A stretch of 64,000 nt of DNA from Posidonia oceanica (lineage: Eukaryota; Streptophyta; Magnoliopsida; Alismatales; Posidoniaceae), in assembly GCA_037176725.1 (NCBI GenBank), contig JAZBRS010000026.1:56026501-56090500 (forward strand), in the 5' to 3' direction. Under the pieces are notes generated by a model, which was not told the origin of the DNA, did not search any database, and saw only the letters and a program-made list of their open reading frames with translations. Below are positions 34,761 through 47,290 of this stretch, one piece after another (position 1 is the stretch's first letter; each line of letters starts with the position of its first letter). Both the position numbers and the translations under genes were made by a program.

Positions 34761-35533
34761 GCATCATTTGCATGTCAACCTTGTTTTCGCATCTTTTCGC
34801 ATTCTTGTTTCGTTCCTCGCACTGTTTTACGCTGTTTCCCCTTGCATGTTGCTTGCATTGCCTGTTTTCCCCGCTGTTTTGTTTTATCGCCCGCATTTGC
34901 ATATGGGGCGGTGATGCTTACTGTCCGGAGTTCTCACGAGCCAGGTCTCGCCCGGTTCGGAACACAGACAGTGTTGCTGAGCGCTTAGGTTGCACGTTTA
35001 CTTCCTTGCATCACCTTTCATCACTTAGAGCACACCTGTGAGCATTTAGATAGGCATTCATTGGCACTTAGGCATTCAAAGTCTGCATTTCCCTGCATAT
35101 GCGAGCGTAAGCCTAGAAAGACCGATTCTCGGGCGTGTCGGGGGTGCCTAACACCTTCCCCGCGCGTAACAGGAGTCCTTACCCTCTTTTGGCCCGCAAT
35201 GACCATATTGCCCTTGTCCTAGGCACGAGTCACATCATTTGCATTCATTTGCATCTCATTTCTTTTGCATTGCCTTGCATTGCATCTTTTGCTTGGTTTT
35301 GCGTGATTATTCACGCATTTCCCCGGTTTTCCTTGTCTCCCGATTTAATAGACTTGGTGGTGACTCCGATTTTGTCTTATCTTCTTCTTTTCTTTCCCTT
35401 TTTCCCTCTTTTAAATGTTTTCGAGTTAGGTCTTCCTTCTCGGACATAGCCGCTAATAGTGAGCCTGATTCCGATCGGTGCACGCGAGCTTTGGCAACGT
35501 GCATGGACGATCCGAACACTGGGATTACTACAG

Positions 35534-35551
35534 TGGCGACTCCGCTGGGGA
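35534..35551 (+). promoter_or_regulatory. Primer binding site of element C
   Basis: TGGCGACTCCGCTGGGGA lies one base after the LTR end. It is one base closer to the plant tRNA-Arg(ACG) complement, as I recall it, than the site of B. Confidence 0.85.
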
Positions 35552-36389
35552 TTTCAGACTCCGGCTTTCGCCTTCGCTTTCGCTCGCTTGGGATTTGCTT
35601 TCTTGGTGCCTTCTTTGCCTGTTTTGCTCGCTTTTCTGTGCAAGCTCCTAGAAAGTCGCTTTGTGGCTACTTTGCTTAGGTTTTGCACCTCCTTCACCTC
35701 GGTTTGCGCTCCCCTTTCGCTTGGCTTTGCTTCTCTGCTTGTTTATTTACTTACTGTCTTGCTTACGCTCTTACTTCCTTTACAGCTTACTTGTCTTTAT
35801 TTTTTGCCTTACTTGCTTATTATTGCTTTAATTATCGCACATTGCATGTCTACATACTTGCTTGGCAATAATACATGCTTTTTGAATGATGAATGCTTCC
35901 TTTTACACACTTGCTATGTCACTACGCACGCACATACCTTGCATACATGCCTTTTGACTCGATGAATGTTTTTCTTCACCATTATGCTCACAAACACTCG
36001 CACATGCCATGCACTTGCCTTTTGTTGTGTTGTATAATTGTCTGCTTGCCATGCTTAACTGATTTTCTTCCCTTTCGCACATGCCATGCCTAGGATAGTA
36101 GAAACTTGTTTGCTCTCCCCATGGTTAACTAAAAACCGCAAGTAAAAAGAACTCCTAGGAGCAACTAGAGACTCTGAATAATCCATCACTCCCTTTTGGT
36201 TAATAAAATGCGCAAGATAAAAGACTTTAATCATTTGCATAAGCATCATATAGGGCATGCATTCTTCTCCTCTGAGTCCACCTACTAGTCTGCGAAGGAC
36301 GATTCCGGCTTCTCACCCCGATGCTTTGGCATGGTGTGAGTCAGTCGGTCTGTCCCCCCTTGTCCGGGGTCGTGTCGGTGTTAGTGGAG

Positions 36390-36394
36390 GGTAC
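36390..36394. repeat. Left target site duplication of element D (GGTAC)
   Basis: GGTAC directly before TGTTGACACC is repeated directly after the 3' LTR (63937-63941). A 5-bp duplication is normal for gypsy integrases. Confidence 0.95.
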
Positions 36395-39300
36395 TGTTGA
36401 CACCCCATCTTGGCAGGCCTGGACCCTTGGAGCCCTCCTAGTAATTGCTGGATCAAACCCCAACCAAACCCTAACCCTAATCCTCCTCTCTACCCTTCAA
36501 AAACAGCCCATTTTGACCTAAACCTTTGCCCCCCTTCCCAACCTCAGAACCTAACCAAAATCCATAGAAAAACCCACCACTATCCACCCAACAAACCTAC
36601 CCAAAGACCTAGGAATTTTCAAACCTAACCCATTCCCAAAAACCCTAGAAAACTTAGGTGAAACTACCCTTCTTCTACACCTTGAAACCCCTCCAAAACC
36701 CCCTTAGAATCAAACCAAAACTTCAGACCCAAGACTTCAAACCCTAGACTACCCACTCACCAACTTTCACCCCATTCCAAGACCATTAAGACCCTCTTCC
36801 ATCCAAATTATCCTTTTCTCTCTCTGGGATTATCATTTTCTCTCTCCTCTCTCTCTCCTGATTATCATTTCTCTTTTCACCCCTTTCTCATCCTTTTTCT
36901 GGTCTGGCTGTGGGCCCCCTCTGTGCTTCTATCCCTCCTCTATCTTATCCCTATTTTTACTTTATTTTTAACACTTTTTCTGAATTTTTAAAAATCATTT
37001 TCCTCCAACCTATCTATTTTCCTTATTTCCCTCTTTTCCCCTTTTCCTTCTTCCTTCTCTTTTTTCTTTTCTCCCTTCTGCAAAAATCCACAAAAACCCA
37101 TAAAAATCTTTAAAATCTCAAAACACAAAAGAAGCAAATCAGAACCCTAAGAAAAACAATTAAAAAATGTTAAACAAGCGATTAACAACTTAAACTTAAC
37201 TTAAGCAAGCTAAAAAGAAAACCAAGCATGCAAACTAAAAAATGCAAAACAAATCAAAAGAAAACGCTGAAAAATCAAGGAAAAAGCTAAAATAAAATCA
37301 AAACCCACCAAAGGTAAAAACCCATCAGGGGAATCAAAAAACAAACCCAAAAAGAAGAATTAAAAAATCAAATACTAAAACAAGCAATTAAAAAGGGCAA
37401 AAGACTTAACCTAATAAACATAAGAAAAACAAGTAAAAAACTTAATTAAAAAAGAAAAGAAAAACACATCTGAAAAGCCTAAAAAACACCCTATCAAACC
37501 AGAGAAATCCAACTAAAAACTTCAAGAAAAATCAATAAATAAAAAATCAAGACATAATTTAAAAGACCTAAGAAGGAAAAACCCTAAGAAGACTACAACT
37601 TAAAAATCTAAAAAACATCCTGATTAATGGGAAATTAAATCCTAAAAAATCCTAATTAATATTCTAAGTGTCCAACAAGGGAAATACAATTTTTAAAACA
37701 ATTTAAAAAAGGGTTAACAAACATTTAATCAAGTGAAAATCAATTAAAAACAAAACCAAAGCCCTAAAACCCTAATCAAGCCCAAAACACATTAATCAAC
37801 TCAAAATGACCATTAAAAATCTTAATTAAAATCCTAATCTACAGTAAAACTCTTCTAATATTTTTATTTATTTTTAGTTTATTTTTACCTATTTTATTCC
37901 CCCATTCTACCCTCTCTTTCTTCCTTCCTTCTTTCTTTCTTTCTTTCTTTCTTTCCTTACTGGGCTCAATCCGGCCCGTTTCTTCTTTTTTCTTTTTTTT
38001 TCTTTCTTTTTTCTCAGCCCGCAGCAGTCCGGCCCGCTTCCTTCTCCTCCTTCTTCTTCCTCGCGCTTCCACTGGTTTCTTCCTTCCCGCGGCCGGCTGC
38101 CATTCCCTCCTTCCATTTAAATTTTGAAGCTCCGTCACTTCATTCTACAGCAGCCCGCCGTCTCCTCGTCTCAGCACCAAATCCGGGACCGGTCGCCCCG
38201 TCCCCTCCGCTGCAGTGGCCGCCGGCCGAATTTGGAAATTCCCAGCGCGCCAGCAGCCTCTGCTCCCCAGATATAATCCTCCGTCCTTCCTTCAATCCGG
38301 GGGACACCAGACCTTCAGTGCAGAACCAGTAGCGAGCAACCTTCACCTTCAGAGCAAACCAGAGAGTGAGAGAGTACTTCCACTTCATCTCTTCCACCTG
38401 AAACAACCTTCTTCTCTTCTTCTCTGCCTCCTCCAATTTCCAGAAGAGAGAGCGGCAAGAGAGGGTGTTTTGAGAGCCACCTTTGCATCCCGGAGAGAGG
38501 TCTCCATTCCAGAGCATTCATTTTTCCTTCTCTAAGTTCAGCAAATCCTCCTCCTTCTGTTCCAGTAACCCAACACCACTCCAAGCCTCCACACTTCTCC
38601 CCATTGCTTCCTAAATCTCACCCAACACCTGACCTTCTTCCTCCAGCATTTCCCAGCCATTCCACCCCACGAAACCACCTGAAATCTCCCAGAAATACCT
38701 TGAACACCAAACCTGTAACCCAACTCCTTCCCTCCGGCAATTCCCTTCACCACAGCCCGCAGCTTCCTCCCAAACTTCACCCAGCTACTCACCAGACCTC
38801 CACCTTTCCAAAGCCCCTGGCCTCGAACCAAACCATCCACCACAGACCTTAAACTCCACTTCAAACACCTGACCTCGTTTCTGACAGAAATCGACCCAGA
38901 CCTCAAATTCCCCTCCACTCGCACCAGAAACCCTCTCCAAGCATCCAAACTCCATCGCCAGCATCCCAGCAACCCATCGGAGCATTCCATCCAGCCTGAG
39001 GAGCAGCAGATACCCTCCACGGTCTCCGGCTGTCATTGCTGGACCCAAAAATGCCGGATTCCTCTCCGAGCTTCGAAGCTCGCGTCCAATCGCCCAGGAA
39101 GCACCAGAAGCACCCCCTAAGTAGATCCCAATCTCCGTGAGCGCCCGAGGACCACTGCTGCGACCGGACGGCCTCCACCGGCCACCTCCGACACTGCTGA
39201 GGTCGGGGGGACGCACCAGGCGCCACCGCAGGTACTTCTCGCCCTCCCTAGCTCCCTCTCCTCCTCCTGCTGCTTTTCCGCTGGTCAGAACCAAGCTCCG

Positions 39301-40684
39301 AGCCTCCCGGACGCCGCATCAGCTCGCCAGACAGGTCTCCTTCTCCGGCGCCAGCTGCTCTTCCTCCGGACACTCCGATCAACAGAGCGAGCTCCGGACC
39401 GTTCCCAGAGCTCCTGACGATCGCCGACGTTGTTCTCCGTCCTCCCGCGCCTCCTCAGCCTCCCCTGTCGGCGGCCACGAGTACTGCCGGCGTTCTGCTA
39501 CAGTACTCGTCGCCGTCGACCAGTTACTGTGCAGTTATTTTATTCCGGCTAAAGTTTTAAGTAAATATTGCATATCTGTCCTAAGTTTTTTCATTTTTGC
39601 GTTTCAGTCCTTATTTCATTTAATCTGCTTTGTTTTTAATTAAATACTATGCTAAATTGCATGATCTGTTTATGTTTTTCAGTATTTGCAATGTGGTCCA
39701 TTTACTGTGTTGTGCTGTTATAATATTTTGCATCATAGTCCCTCAGTTTTCGATTTTTGCACATAGGTCCTGCATGAAATCAGATCATTTAAATGCATCA
39801 TTTTTACCATATAATATTGCAGTCTGAGTCCCTGTAATTTACTGTTTTAGCATGTAGATCCATTGCACTGTAGCAACTTAGGATTTATTTTTTATTTTTG
39901 CATACTGCATTGCATATTTTACCCTCTGTTTTTGCACATTTGCAGTTAGGTCCATTTTAAATGGACAGTAACTGTGCTGCATCCATTTTAGCTTATTGTA
40001 TTGCATTTTTGACCCTGTACTTTTTAAAAATTGCCCTGTGGTCCTGTTATTTGATTTTCAGAGCATGTTTTCCTTACTAAATTGCATTTTTAGCCCCTGC
40101 ATGATTTCAAAATCACACATAGGTCCTTGCACCTTTTAAAAAATCATGTGAAAAGACCATTTTGCCCCTAGGTTGCATTCCAGCTCCTATGCCTACCAAA
40201 TTTCATGCAGACCCTCCACTAGCATTCCCAGACTCCCCAGAACCTTGTTTTCTGGAAAATTTGCGTTTTAGACCCTAGTTTTCTTAAAATTACTTTCTGA
40301 TCCATTTCTGCTTTTAAAACTTCTTCCAAAGCATACCCTCTTTTTAAAACACCTTTTTGAGCTTAGTTTCTTGCAAAATAGACATCTGTCCTCCCCTGTT
40401 TTCAAAACCCTTCCCTGTGGACCCCTGTTTTCTAGAAAATTTGCATTTTTAGCCCCTTTCTTTTTCAAAATGCCTTCTGAACTCCTAGTTTTTCCCAAGT
40501 TCCTTCTCTTTGCTTTGTCTTGCTTTTGCATGCATCCTGCATTCATCTAGTCTTGCATATCAGCATCCTTTTGCACACACTAAGCACTTTTAGCTCCCTT
40601 TCACTTGGGAGGACCTTTTGCACATCCCTAGGACCTCCTGAACACCTAGATCTGTTCTTCTCCCCTGTTCTGGCCTTTCTGTCT

Positions 40685-40815
40685 TGGAGCTGTGATATCT
40701 TCCGATCCGGCCGTTGGATCTTCTCAAGTAAGCTGCCCAGGCGACCGCAGCGAGGCGCTCTTCAGCATGGACCAGACAGATTTCAGATCATGCTCCCGGA
40801 TTTCCAGGTATATCC
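40685..40815 (+). promoter_or_regulatory. Conserved LTR block with 41-nt mini-ORF and donor-like site (5' LTR of D)
   Basis: The ATG at 40767 runs 41 nt to 40807, followed by GTATAT. The copy in the 3' LTR is at 62492-62532. Confidence 0.5.
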
Positions 40816-41261
40816 TCTTGAACCCTTGCATTGCATATGCATACCATTTGCACAGTTTTCCTCGTTTTGGTTTTCTGTCTCTTTGAGCATGTAGAATAGG
40901 GCCTCCCCTTTTGCTCATACCTTCAAATCCCCATTTCGCGTACCCCTGTGTGTTTTGTGTTGTGTTTTCCCTGGATTTGCCACTTAATGTGACTTTCTTC
41001 CCCCTTTTCCACGATCCGATCGCATCACGAGCTTTGGGCAGCATGCGAGACACACCGTGGAACGGTTTAGTGGGAAACAGTCGCTAAGAGGTGGTGATCC
41101 CTCCGTTTGCACACTCTCCCCTCTGTAGGTCTTCACACCTACTCTGAGTGGTCCCGAACAACGTCTGTTCTTACACACGTTGTTTTGCCTCCCCTTTGGC
41201 CGCTTCTGATCCTTTCTGCATTCTTGCATTCTCATGGCTTTTCCGAGGTTTTGCTTCGCTG

Positions 41262-41560
41262 TTTTGGCACCGTTTCGCGTGCCTGCTCTCGTTTTGGCAC
41301 CGTTTTGCATGCCCTTCTGTTTTCTTGCCTTGTTTTGTGCGCTGCCTTGCTTTCTCGCCTGTTTTGCGTCCCGGTTTTGTTATTTCGCTCCATTTTGCGT
41401 GCCATCCTGTTTTCTCGTCTCGTTTTGTGTGCCTTCCTGCTCTCTTGTCTCGTTTTGCGTGCTGTCTTGCTTTCTCGCTTGTTTTGCGTGCCGTTTTCGC
41501 TCCTTTGCATCGTTTTGCGTGCGTCGCTCATTTCTCGCCTCGTTTTGCGTGTTTTGCGCC
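41262..41560 (+). repeat. 30-bp tandem array in the 5' LTR of D
   Basis: Degenerate 30-bp units with CGTTTTGCGTGCC words, shorter and less regular than in B and C. Confidence 0.8.
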
Positions 41561-42209
41561 GTTTTCCCTTGCATGCCGACTGCATTGCATGATTTTCTCG
41601 CTGTTTTGTTTTCTCGCTTGCATTTGCATATAGGGCTGTGATGCTTACTGTCTGGAGTTCTCACGAGCTAGGTTTCGCCTGGTTCGGAACACGGGCAGCG
41701 TAGCTGAGCATTTAGAGAGCACGTTTACTTCCTTGCTTTGTTCCTCCCCACTTAGAGCACACCTTGAGCATTCATTCAGGCATTTATAGGCACATAGGCA
41801 TTCAATCCTGCATTTTTCTGCGTATGCGAGCGTAAGCCTAGAAAGACCGATTTTCGGGCGTGTCGGGGGTGCCTAATACCTTCCCCACGCGTAACAGGAG
41901 TCCTTACCCTGTCTTTTGGCCCGCAATGACCGTACTGCCCTTATCCTAGGCTAGAGTCATCTCATTTGCATTTGTTTGCATTTGTTTTCCTTTGCATTGC
42001 TTTGCTTTGCATTTCTTGCTCGGTTTTGCGCGTTAATTCGTGCATTTCCCCGGTTTTCCTCGTCTTCCGTTAATAGACGTGGTGGCGACTCTGATTTGTC
42101 TTATCTTTCCTTTTTCTCCTCGATTTCAAGTGTTTTCGAGTTGAGCCTCTTCCTCGGATCTCAATCGCCGCTATATTTAGCGAGCCTGATTCCGATCGGG
42201 ATCGCTACA

Positions 42210-43526
42210 GTGGCGACTCTGCTAGGGAAAAGACTAGACTCCGGCTTTCGTTTCTGGCTTTTCGCTCGCTTGTTTTGCAGCTTTGTCTGCCTTGTGTGCC
42301 TTCTTCACCTGTTTTGCTCGCTTTTCTGTGCAAACTCCTAGCGAGTCGCTTCGTAGCTACTTTGCTTAGGTTTTGCACCTCTTTTGTCTCGGTTTGCGCT
42401 TTCTTTTGCTTGGCTTTGCTCCTTTGCTTGTTTATTTACTTCTTGCCTTGCTTGTGCCCTATTTCTTTTACAGTCTGCTTACTTTTACCTTGCTTTACTT
42501 TACCTGCTTATTATTGCTTTAATTCTTGCACATACATGTCTACATACTTTGTTTGGCTAAAATACATGCTTTTTGGATGTTGAATGCTTCTTTTACACCC
42601 TTGCTATGTCACTACACACGCACATGCTATGCTTACCTGTCTTTTGACTTGATGAATGTTTCTTTTTCACCATCATGTTCACAAACACTCGCACATGCCA
42701 TGAACATGCCTTTTGATGTGTTGTATGATGGTTGCTTGCCATTTTGACTGATTTTCTTCCCTTTTGCACTTGCCATGCTTAGGATAGTAGAAACTTGCCT
42801 GCTTCCCCCATGGTTAACTAAAAAATGCAAGTAAAAAGAACTTCTAGGGGTAACTAGAGACTACAAACAATCCTTCACCCCCTTTGGTTAATAAAAAACT
42901 CTAATCATTTTGCATAAGCATCATATAGGGCATGCATTCTTCTCCTCTGAGTCCACCTACTAGTCTGCGAAGGACGGTTCCGGCCTCTTGTTCCACTGCT
43001 TTGGGCGTGGCATAAGTTGGTCGGTCCGTCCCCTCCTTGTCCGGGGGTCGTGTCGGTGTTAGTAGAGGGTACCACCCACGCTTTGGCGGGGTAGAGGCCA
43101 CTAACGCACCACCCTGTCATTACCTGAGCTTTGGGCCGGGAGTTAGACAGGGGACCTACTTTTTCTGACCTGAGTCGGTGACCCGTACATCCAGGGATAC
43201 CCGGAGTAGACAACCTTGCTAGGAAACACTAGTTAGGAAAGGGGGGCATACTAGAAAGCATGCATATCATTCATGCCACTTAACTAACTCATTTTCATTC
43301 ATCTTTTAGTTTCTAACCCTAATTTCCTTCTGTTGTGTCAGCGTGATCGGTAAGCGAGTTTCCCTTTGCCAGAGCTCGAGTATCGACCCTCGTTGACGCC
43401 CCTTTTTGCGACTTAGTTCGCGACCATTCCCCCTCAGAGCTATCCGCACTTGCGACGATAGCTCCTCGTAGGACTCACCGTTTGAATACCCGTCGCAGCC
43501 CTGTTCTCACACGCTCTAGGTCAGCG
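42210..43526 (+). other. Element D 5' leader
   Basis: Noncoding 1.3 kb. A TTTTACAG acceptor-like site ends at 42473. The GGTACCACCC word at about 43067 is the sequence into which D inserted in the leader of C. No ORF with a recognisable domain is seen. Confidence 0.85.
42211..42228 (+). promoter_or_regulatory. Primer binding site of element D
   Basis: TGGCGACTCTGCTAGGGA, one base after the LTR. It has one more mismatch than the site of B against the tRNA-Arg complement. Confidence 0.82.
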
Positions 43527-46429
43527 ATGGCCCAGTACGTTAGTGAGCCTTCTTTTACTCCTACCACGGAGGGTGTTTCCGTTCTGGCCCCTCCGGTTGC
43601 TCTTTCTGTCCCTCTTGTTCCCCCTCCGACGCCAGGGTTTCCTCCTCTGACGTCTCTAGGTTCTCAGTACACCCCGGGACAGTGGCAAGCCTCCCTTCCT
43701 CCGGATCCAGTCGCCGAGTCTATCTTGACGGCCGTTACCCACGTTCTGGAGACGCCACTGCCCCCTCCGTCCTAGGGATACGTCGCTTTCGACATCCCTT
43801 CCACCGCTGCTGCGACTCTTTCTGTAGAATCCTTCCCTTTCGGACAGTCTGTGTCCGTGCCACTTGTTTCTCAATCTCCGCCGGCACTGCACTTCAGCGT
43901 CCCCACTGGCGAGACGCCCGAAGCTCAGTACCAGCATCTGATGGAGCTCGCCCAGAGACTGCAGGGCATGGCTCTATCAGTTCGTCCTCCTTCTGTCTCT
44001 GTCGTCCCTGAGGTTCCTCCGAGGCCAGTTCCTGCATTTCTTGCATCAACCTCTGCACCTCCGCCTCGACCATCGTCGCAACTGCTCACGGTTCCGACGA
44101 TGGGGGCTCGTTTACCGCCTCCTGCACAACACTTGGCACAGCATGCTCCACTTCCTTCTGGTGGTCAATCCTTTGGATCGGCTGGAGCCCAGTACCTCAC
44201 TGGCTCGCTGTCTGGCACCCCGCCTGTACAGCAACTGGTGCTCCGTCATCCTCCCCCTATCCCAACACAGCATGGCATTTATTCTTCTCCTCTCCACCAA
44301 GTCCAGCATCCTGCATACACTCCGGCATACACTATCCCCCAGCACGGATACGCCGGCCATCCCGTTGCTCCACCAGGCGACGCTATGGTAGATCCGGAGG
44401 AGCACTTAGGTGCGACCCATTCGGCATATGTGCTCACTACCCCTGCTGATCCCTCTCCTACAGCAGCAAGCCCAGACCCCATCAATAACCGGATGGACGT
44501 CTTGGAGAAGGCACTGCGACTAGTGCAGGGTACTGAGCACCAGACCTACCAATTCCGAGACCTCTGCTGCTTTCCAGAGGCGGTACTCCCTCCGAAGTTC
44601 AAAATCCCGGACTTCGAGAAGTATAATGGTAGGGGCTGCCCCGTAGCACACCTGAAGGCGTATTGCGGTGATCTCGCTCAGCTTCAGGCTGACGAGAGGT
44701 TGCTGATCCGCTTGTTCCAGAAGAGTTTGACCGGGCCGGCACTCAAGTGGTTCACATCACTCGATATGTCAGCCATCAAGACTTGGAATGACCTCAGCCA
44801 GGCGTTCCTGGAGCAATACTCCTTCAACCTCGATCTTGTCCCAAAGAGGGCGGACCTGATCGCAATCAAGCAGAACTCTAGCGAGCCGTTCGGGGAGTAC
44901 GTCGGCCGCTGGCGCGCTCTTGCCTCTCAGGTTCGAGATAGACCCTCTGACGAGGAATCTATCGAGATCGTTATCAAAGGGGCACAGCCGTCTCTCGGGG
45001 CTCTGCTTAGCATTCAACCAGTCACTACTTTTGCGGCACTCATCAGAGCTGGAGCGCGCGTAGGGAGTTCTTTGCGGAGTGGCAACTTCCCGGCTCTCTC
45101 TGCGTTCGCTAAGCAGGCAGCGATCAGCAGCAACAGTGCCAACAGCAGCACCTCCAACAACAACAACAGCGGCAACAACAACAACCGCCCGAAGAGGAAG
45201 GACTCGCCGAAACCCGCTGTTGCATTCGTCGATTCTCCTGCTGTGCCTGTTCGCTTGCCGTCTCGGCCTGCCCCAGCTCAGATGGTGTACGCTCCTGCAC
45301 CTAGGAACCCGCACACACCGCACATCACTACCACCGCTAGACCGGTCTATCCTGCCGCACCGGTCCAGCAAGGCTCACACCCAAGGCAAAGAAGACCACC
45401 CGCCGAGAGGAGGAATTTCACCCCACTGGTGGAACCACTCACGGTCATCTTGCCAAAGGTGGCATCGCTCCTGAAGTTCCCGGAGGTCCGTCCGCCGCCA
45501 AGCCCTCTGCCACATTGGTTTAGGCCGGACCTCTTCTGCAATTTCCATCGAAGCGTCGGGCATTCGACGGATAATTGCTTGTCCCTGCGGAACGCAATTC
45601 AGGACTTGATCGAATCGGGAACGATTGTGATCGACACGCACGAGGTGCCCACTCAAGCACACACCCATGCATCTGCATCTTCAGCTATTCCCTTGCATTC
45701 TGGCATCGTCCGCCAACCTTTACCGGAGCACTCTTATCCGGGAGGGGCGGGAACCTCAAGCGTCCACTCTGTCTTTCCTTCTGGGCCTGCTACTTCTGCA
45801 GTAGACCCCTCTGATCTTATCTATGACATCTCTGAGCCTTTCCCAGTCAGTCTCTATCTAGCGGCAGTTGCCGGCTCCGAGTCGGGAATCCATTTGATCC
45901 GACCGCGTGCCAGGCCGGAGCGCCCTCTCGCGCTTCCCCCATGCTCCCACAGGCTCAATCTCCTGTACACCTCTTAGCTAGAGCCCAGCCTAGCTCTCCC
46001 ATTCACCTTTTAGGGCAACCTCAGCTACACCTTCTAGGCAGACCTCAACCTGCCCCAGCCTTCCCACCCCAACAACCATACCCACTAGATAGACCTCAGC
46101 ATCCTGTAGGTCCCCCTGGAACCCCTCCTGTGCTCGCAGCACATGCTCCGGTCGTCATTGATTTGACCCTGGACACCCATCGCGTCCCTTACAGCTACGC
46201 CACAGAAATGTGCGCGGAAGTAACGCGATCGGGGAGGATTTACAGGCCCCCAGTACCGGCAACTAGGCCAACTCACCCTGGACCTGTTATACCCCCACCC
46301 TCAGGCCAACCCTTAGCAGATCCAACCCCCGATCAGCCCGTAGCTAGCCAAATCCCTAGCCAACCTGTAGTAACCCAGCTTCCCACTACTACCCCTTTAG
46401 AACCTGCTAGAATCACCCCTCCAGCTCCT
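43527..46429 (+). pseudogene. Element D gag, one stop and one frameshift
   Basis: MAQYVSEPSF starts at 43527. Pro/Ser-rich N-terminus; capsid-like gag domain around 44580-45060 (PPKFKIPDFEKYNGRGCPVA, LKWFTSLDMSAIKTWNDL); Asn-rich stretch near 45150-45190; nucleocapsid finger CX2HX4HX4C at 45537-45578. The first break is TAG at 43773-43775 (CAG in B). The second is a 1-bp loss in a C-run near 45935, after which the frame resumes at 45941. Otherwise the 700-codon stretch is open and conserved with B. Gag would form the particle and bind element RNA. Confidence 0.93.
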
Positions 46430-47290
46430 AGGAGAAGCCAACCTAAAGCAGACCTAACTTCCCAGCTTAAGAAGGTCAAAGTCGACATCTCCATCTGGGA
46501 TTTGATCCACACTTCTGCCGAGCACCGCGAGGCTTTTCTTCGCGTGTTCCAGGCTGCTCATGTGTCCCAGTCCATTGAGCCTTCTGCCTTGGAGAGCATG
46601 GTTGGGTTAATTGCGGAGCCTCAGGTCATCTCTTTCACGAGTGATGAGCTGCCTCCAGCAGGGATTAATCACAACCAGCCCCTATTCGTCACGGTGCAGT
46701 TCAAAAACTTTCGCATTCCCCTAACACTGGTTGATAACGGGTCAGGCCTTAACGTCTGCCCCTTGTGTACAGCAACCAAGCTCGGATTCAAAGCCGAGGA
46801 TATCACGCCAGCCGTGAAGGGAATGACTGCTTTTGACAACACTCACCATGACGCTCTAGGGATTCTGATTATCCCTCTGGCTATCGGTCCGGTCGTCTTC
46901 GACGTAGAATTCTATGTCGTCGACTTGAAGCCTAACTTCAATCTTCTGCTTGGGCGCCCTTGGCTCCACAAGCATCAGGTCCTTCCTTCGACCCTCCATC
47001 GAATGATAAAGTACCGTCGTGGCGATGATGCCATTGTCGTCATGGCGGAGAACTTTGAGAAGGAGCGGATTGAAGCAGTCTCTCCCGGGTCTTCGCAATC
47101 CATCCCGTTTGACCCCGAGACTTCTGAAGCCCTCTATCGCGTTAACCGGTGCGAACCAGTTAACTTCGTTCCTGATCTTGAACGTGTCAACTCCTTGACC
47201 GTTCACAGCAACCCCTTTTGAATGGTCGAGAATGTATGTCACAGGTGGGGTTACATAAAGGGTACGCCGCTCGGGCGTCACGGTCAAGGG
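46430..47290 (+). pseudogene. Element D aspartic protease region
   Basis: Open from 45941 to a TGA at 47219-47221 (CGA in B). The active site DNGS has its Asp codon at 46733-46735, in PLTLVDNGSGLNVCPL. NFNLLLGRPWLHKHQV follows. Just after the TGA the same frame goes on with MVENVCHRWGYIKGTPLGRH, which is conserved in A and B. The catalytic domain is unbroken but separated from Gag by a frameshift and from RT by this stop. Confidence 0.92.

Larger units (their letters stand above)
30072..35532 (+). repeat. 5' LTR of element C (5461 bp)
   Basis: Its ends TGTTGACACC and CTACA and its overall composition blocks match those of B and D. It lacks a block of about 350 bp that B and D have between the conserved donor-like block and the 30-bp array (B about 19100-19470). 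It carries about 43 extra bases at 35477-35519 shortly before the LTR end. ORFs within it (for example 32223-32888) are not conserved with the other LTRs. Confidence 0.92.
30072..36394 (+). mobile_element. Element C: 5' LTR and leader, inserted in integrase of B and split by element D
   Basis: TGTTGACACC starts at 30072, in the middle of the integrase frame of B. The LTR is followed by its own primer site and leader, so it is a 5' LTR and not the 3' LTR of B. The leader is cut at 36394 by D and continues at 63937 after D. The gag-pol of C is outside the window. Confidence 0.92.
35533..36394 (+). other. Element C 5' leader, left part
   Basis: Noncoding and collinear with the leader of B from 20552 to about 21424. 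TTCCTTTACAG ends at 35785. The leader is interrupted by element D after GGGTAC and continues at 63937. Confidence 0.88.
36395..42209 (+). repeat. 5' LTR of element D (5815 bp)
   Basis: TGTTGACACC to CTACA, nearly identical to 58103-63936. It has the G-poor first 1.5 kb, A-rich block (about 37090-37850), pyrimidine run, GC-rich block (about 38980-39530), TTGCAT-rich block (39560-40540), conserved donor-like block and 30-bp array. There is a 17-bp deletion relative to the 3' LTR at about 38518. Confidence 0.97.

Noticed and set aside
30072..35532. Reading this LTR as the 3' LTR of element B
   Set aside because: It cuts the integrase frame in mid-domain, lacks the spacer, DUF7745-like ORF and 3' region before it, and is followed by its own primer site and leader.
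38266..38275. TATA-like AGATATAATC in the D LTR, about 30 bases before a plausible 5' UTR start
   Set aside because: LTRs B and C have no such word at the matching place, so I do not call a promoter.
38215..39643. ORFs of 80-170 codons in the GC-rich part of the D LTRs (also 32223-32888 in LTR C and 17247-17768 in LTR B)
   Set aside because: They have no recognisable domain, are not conserved between LTRs B, C and D, and follow local composition.
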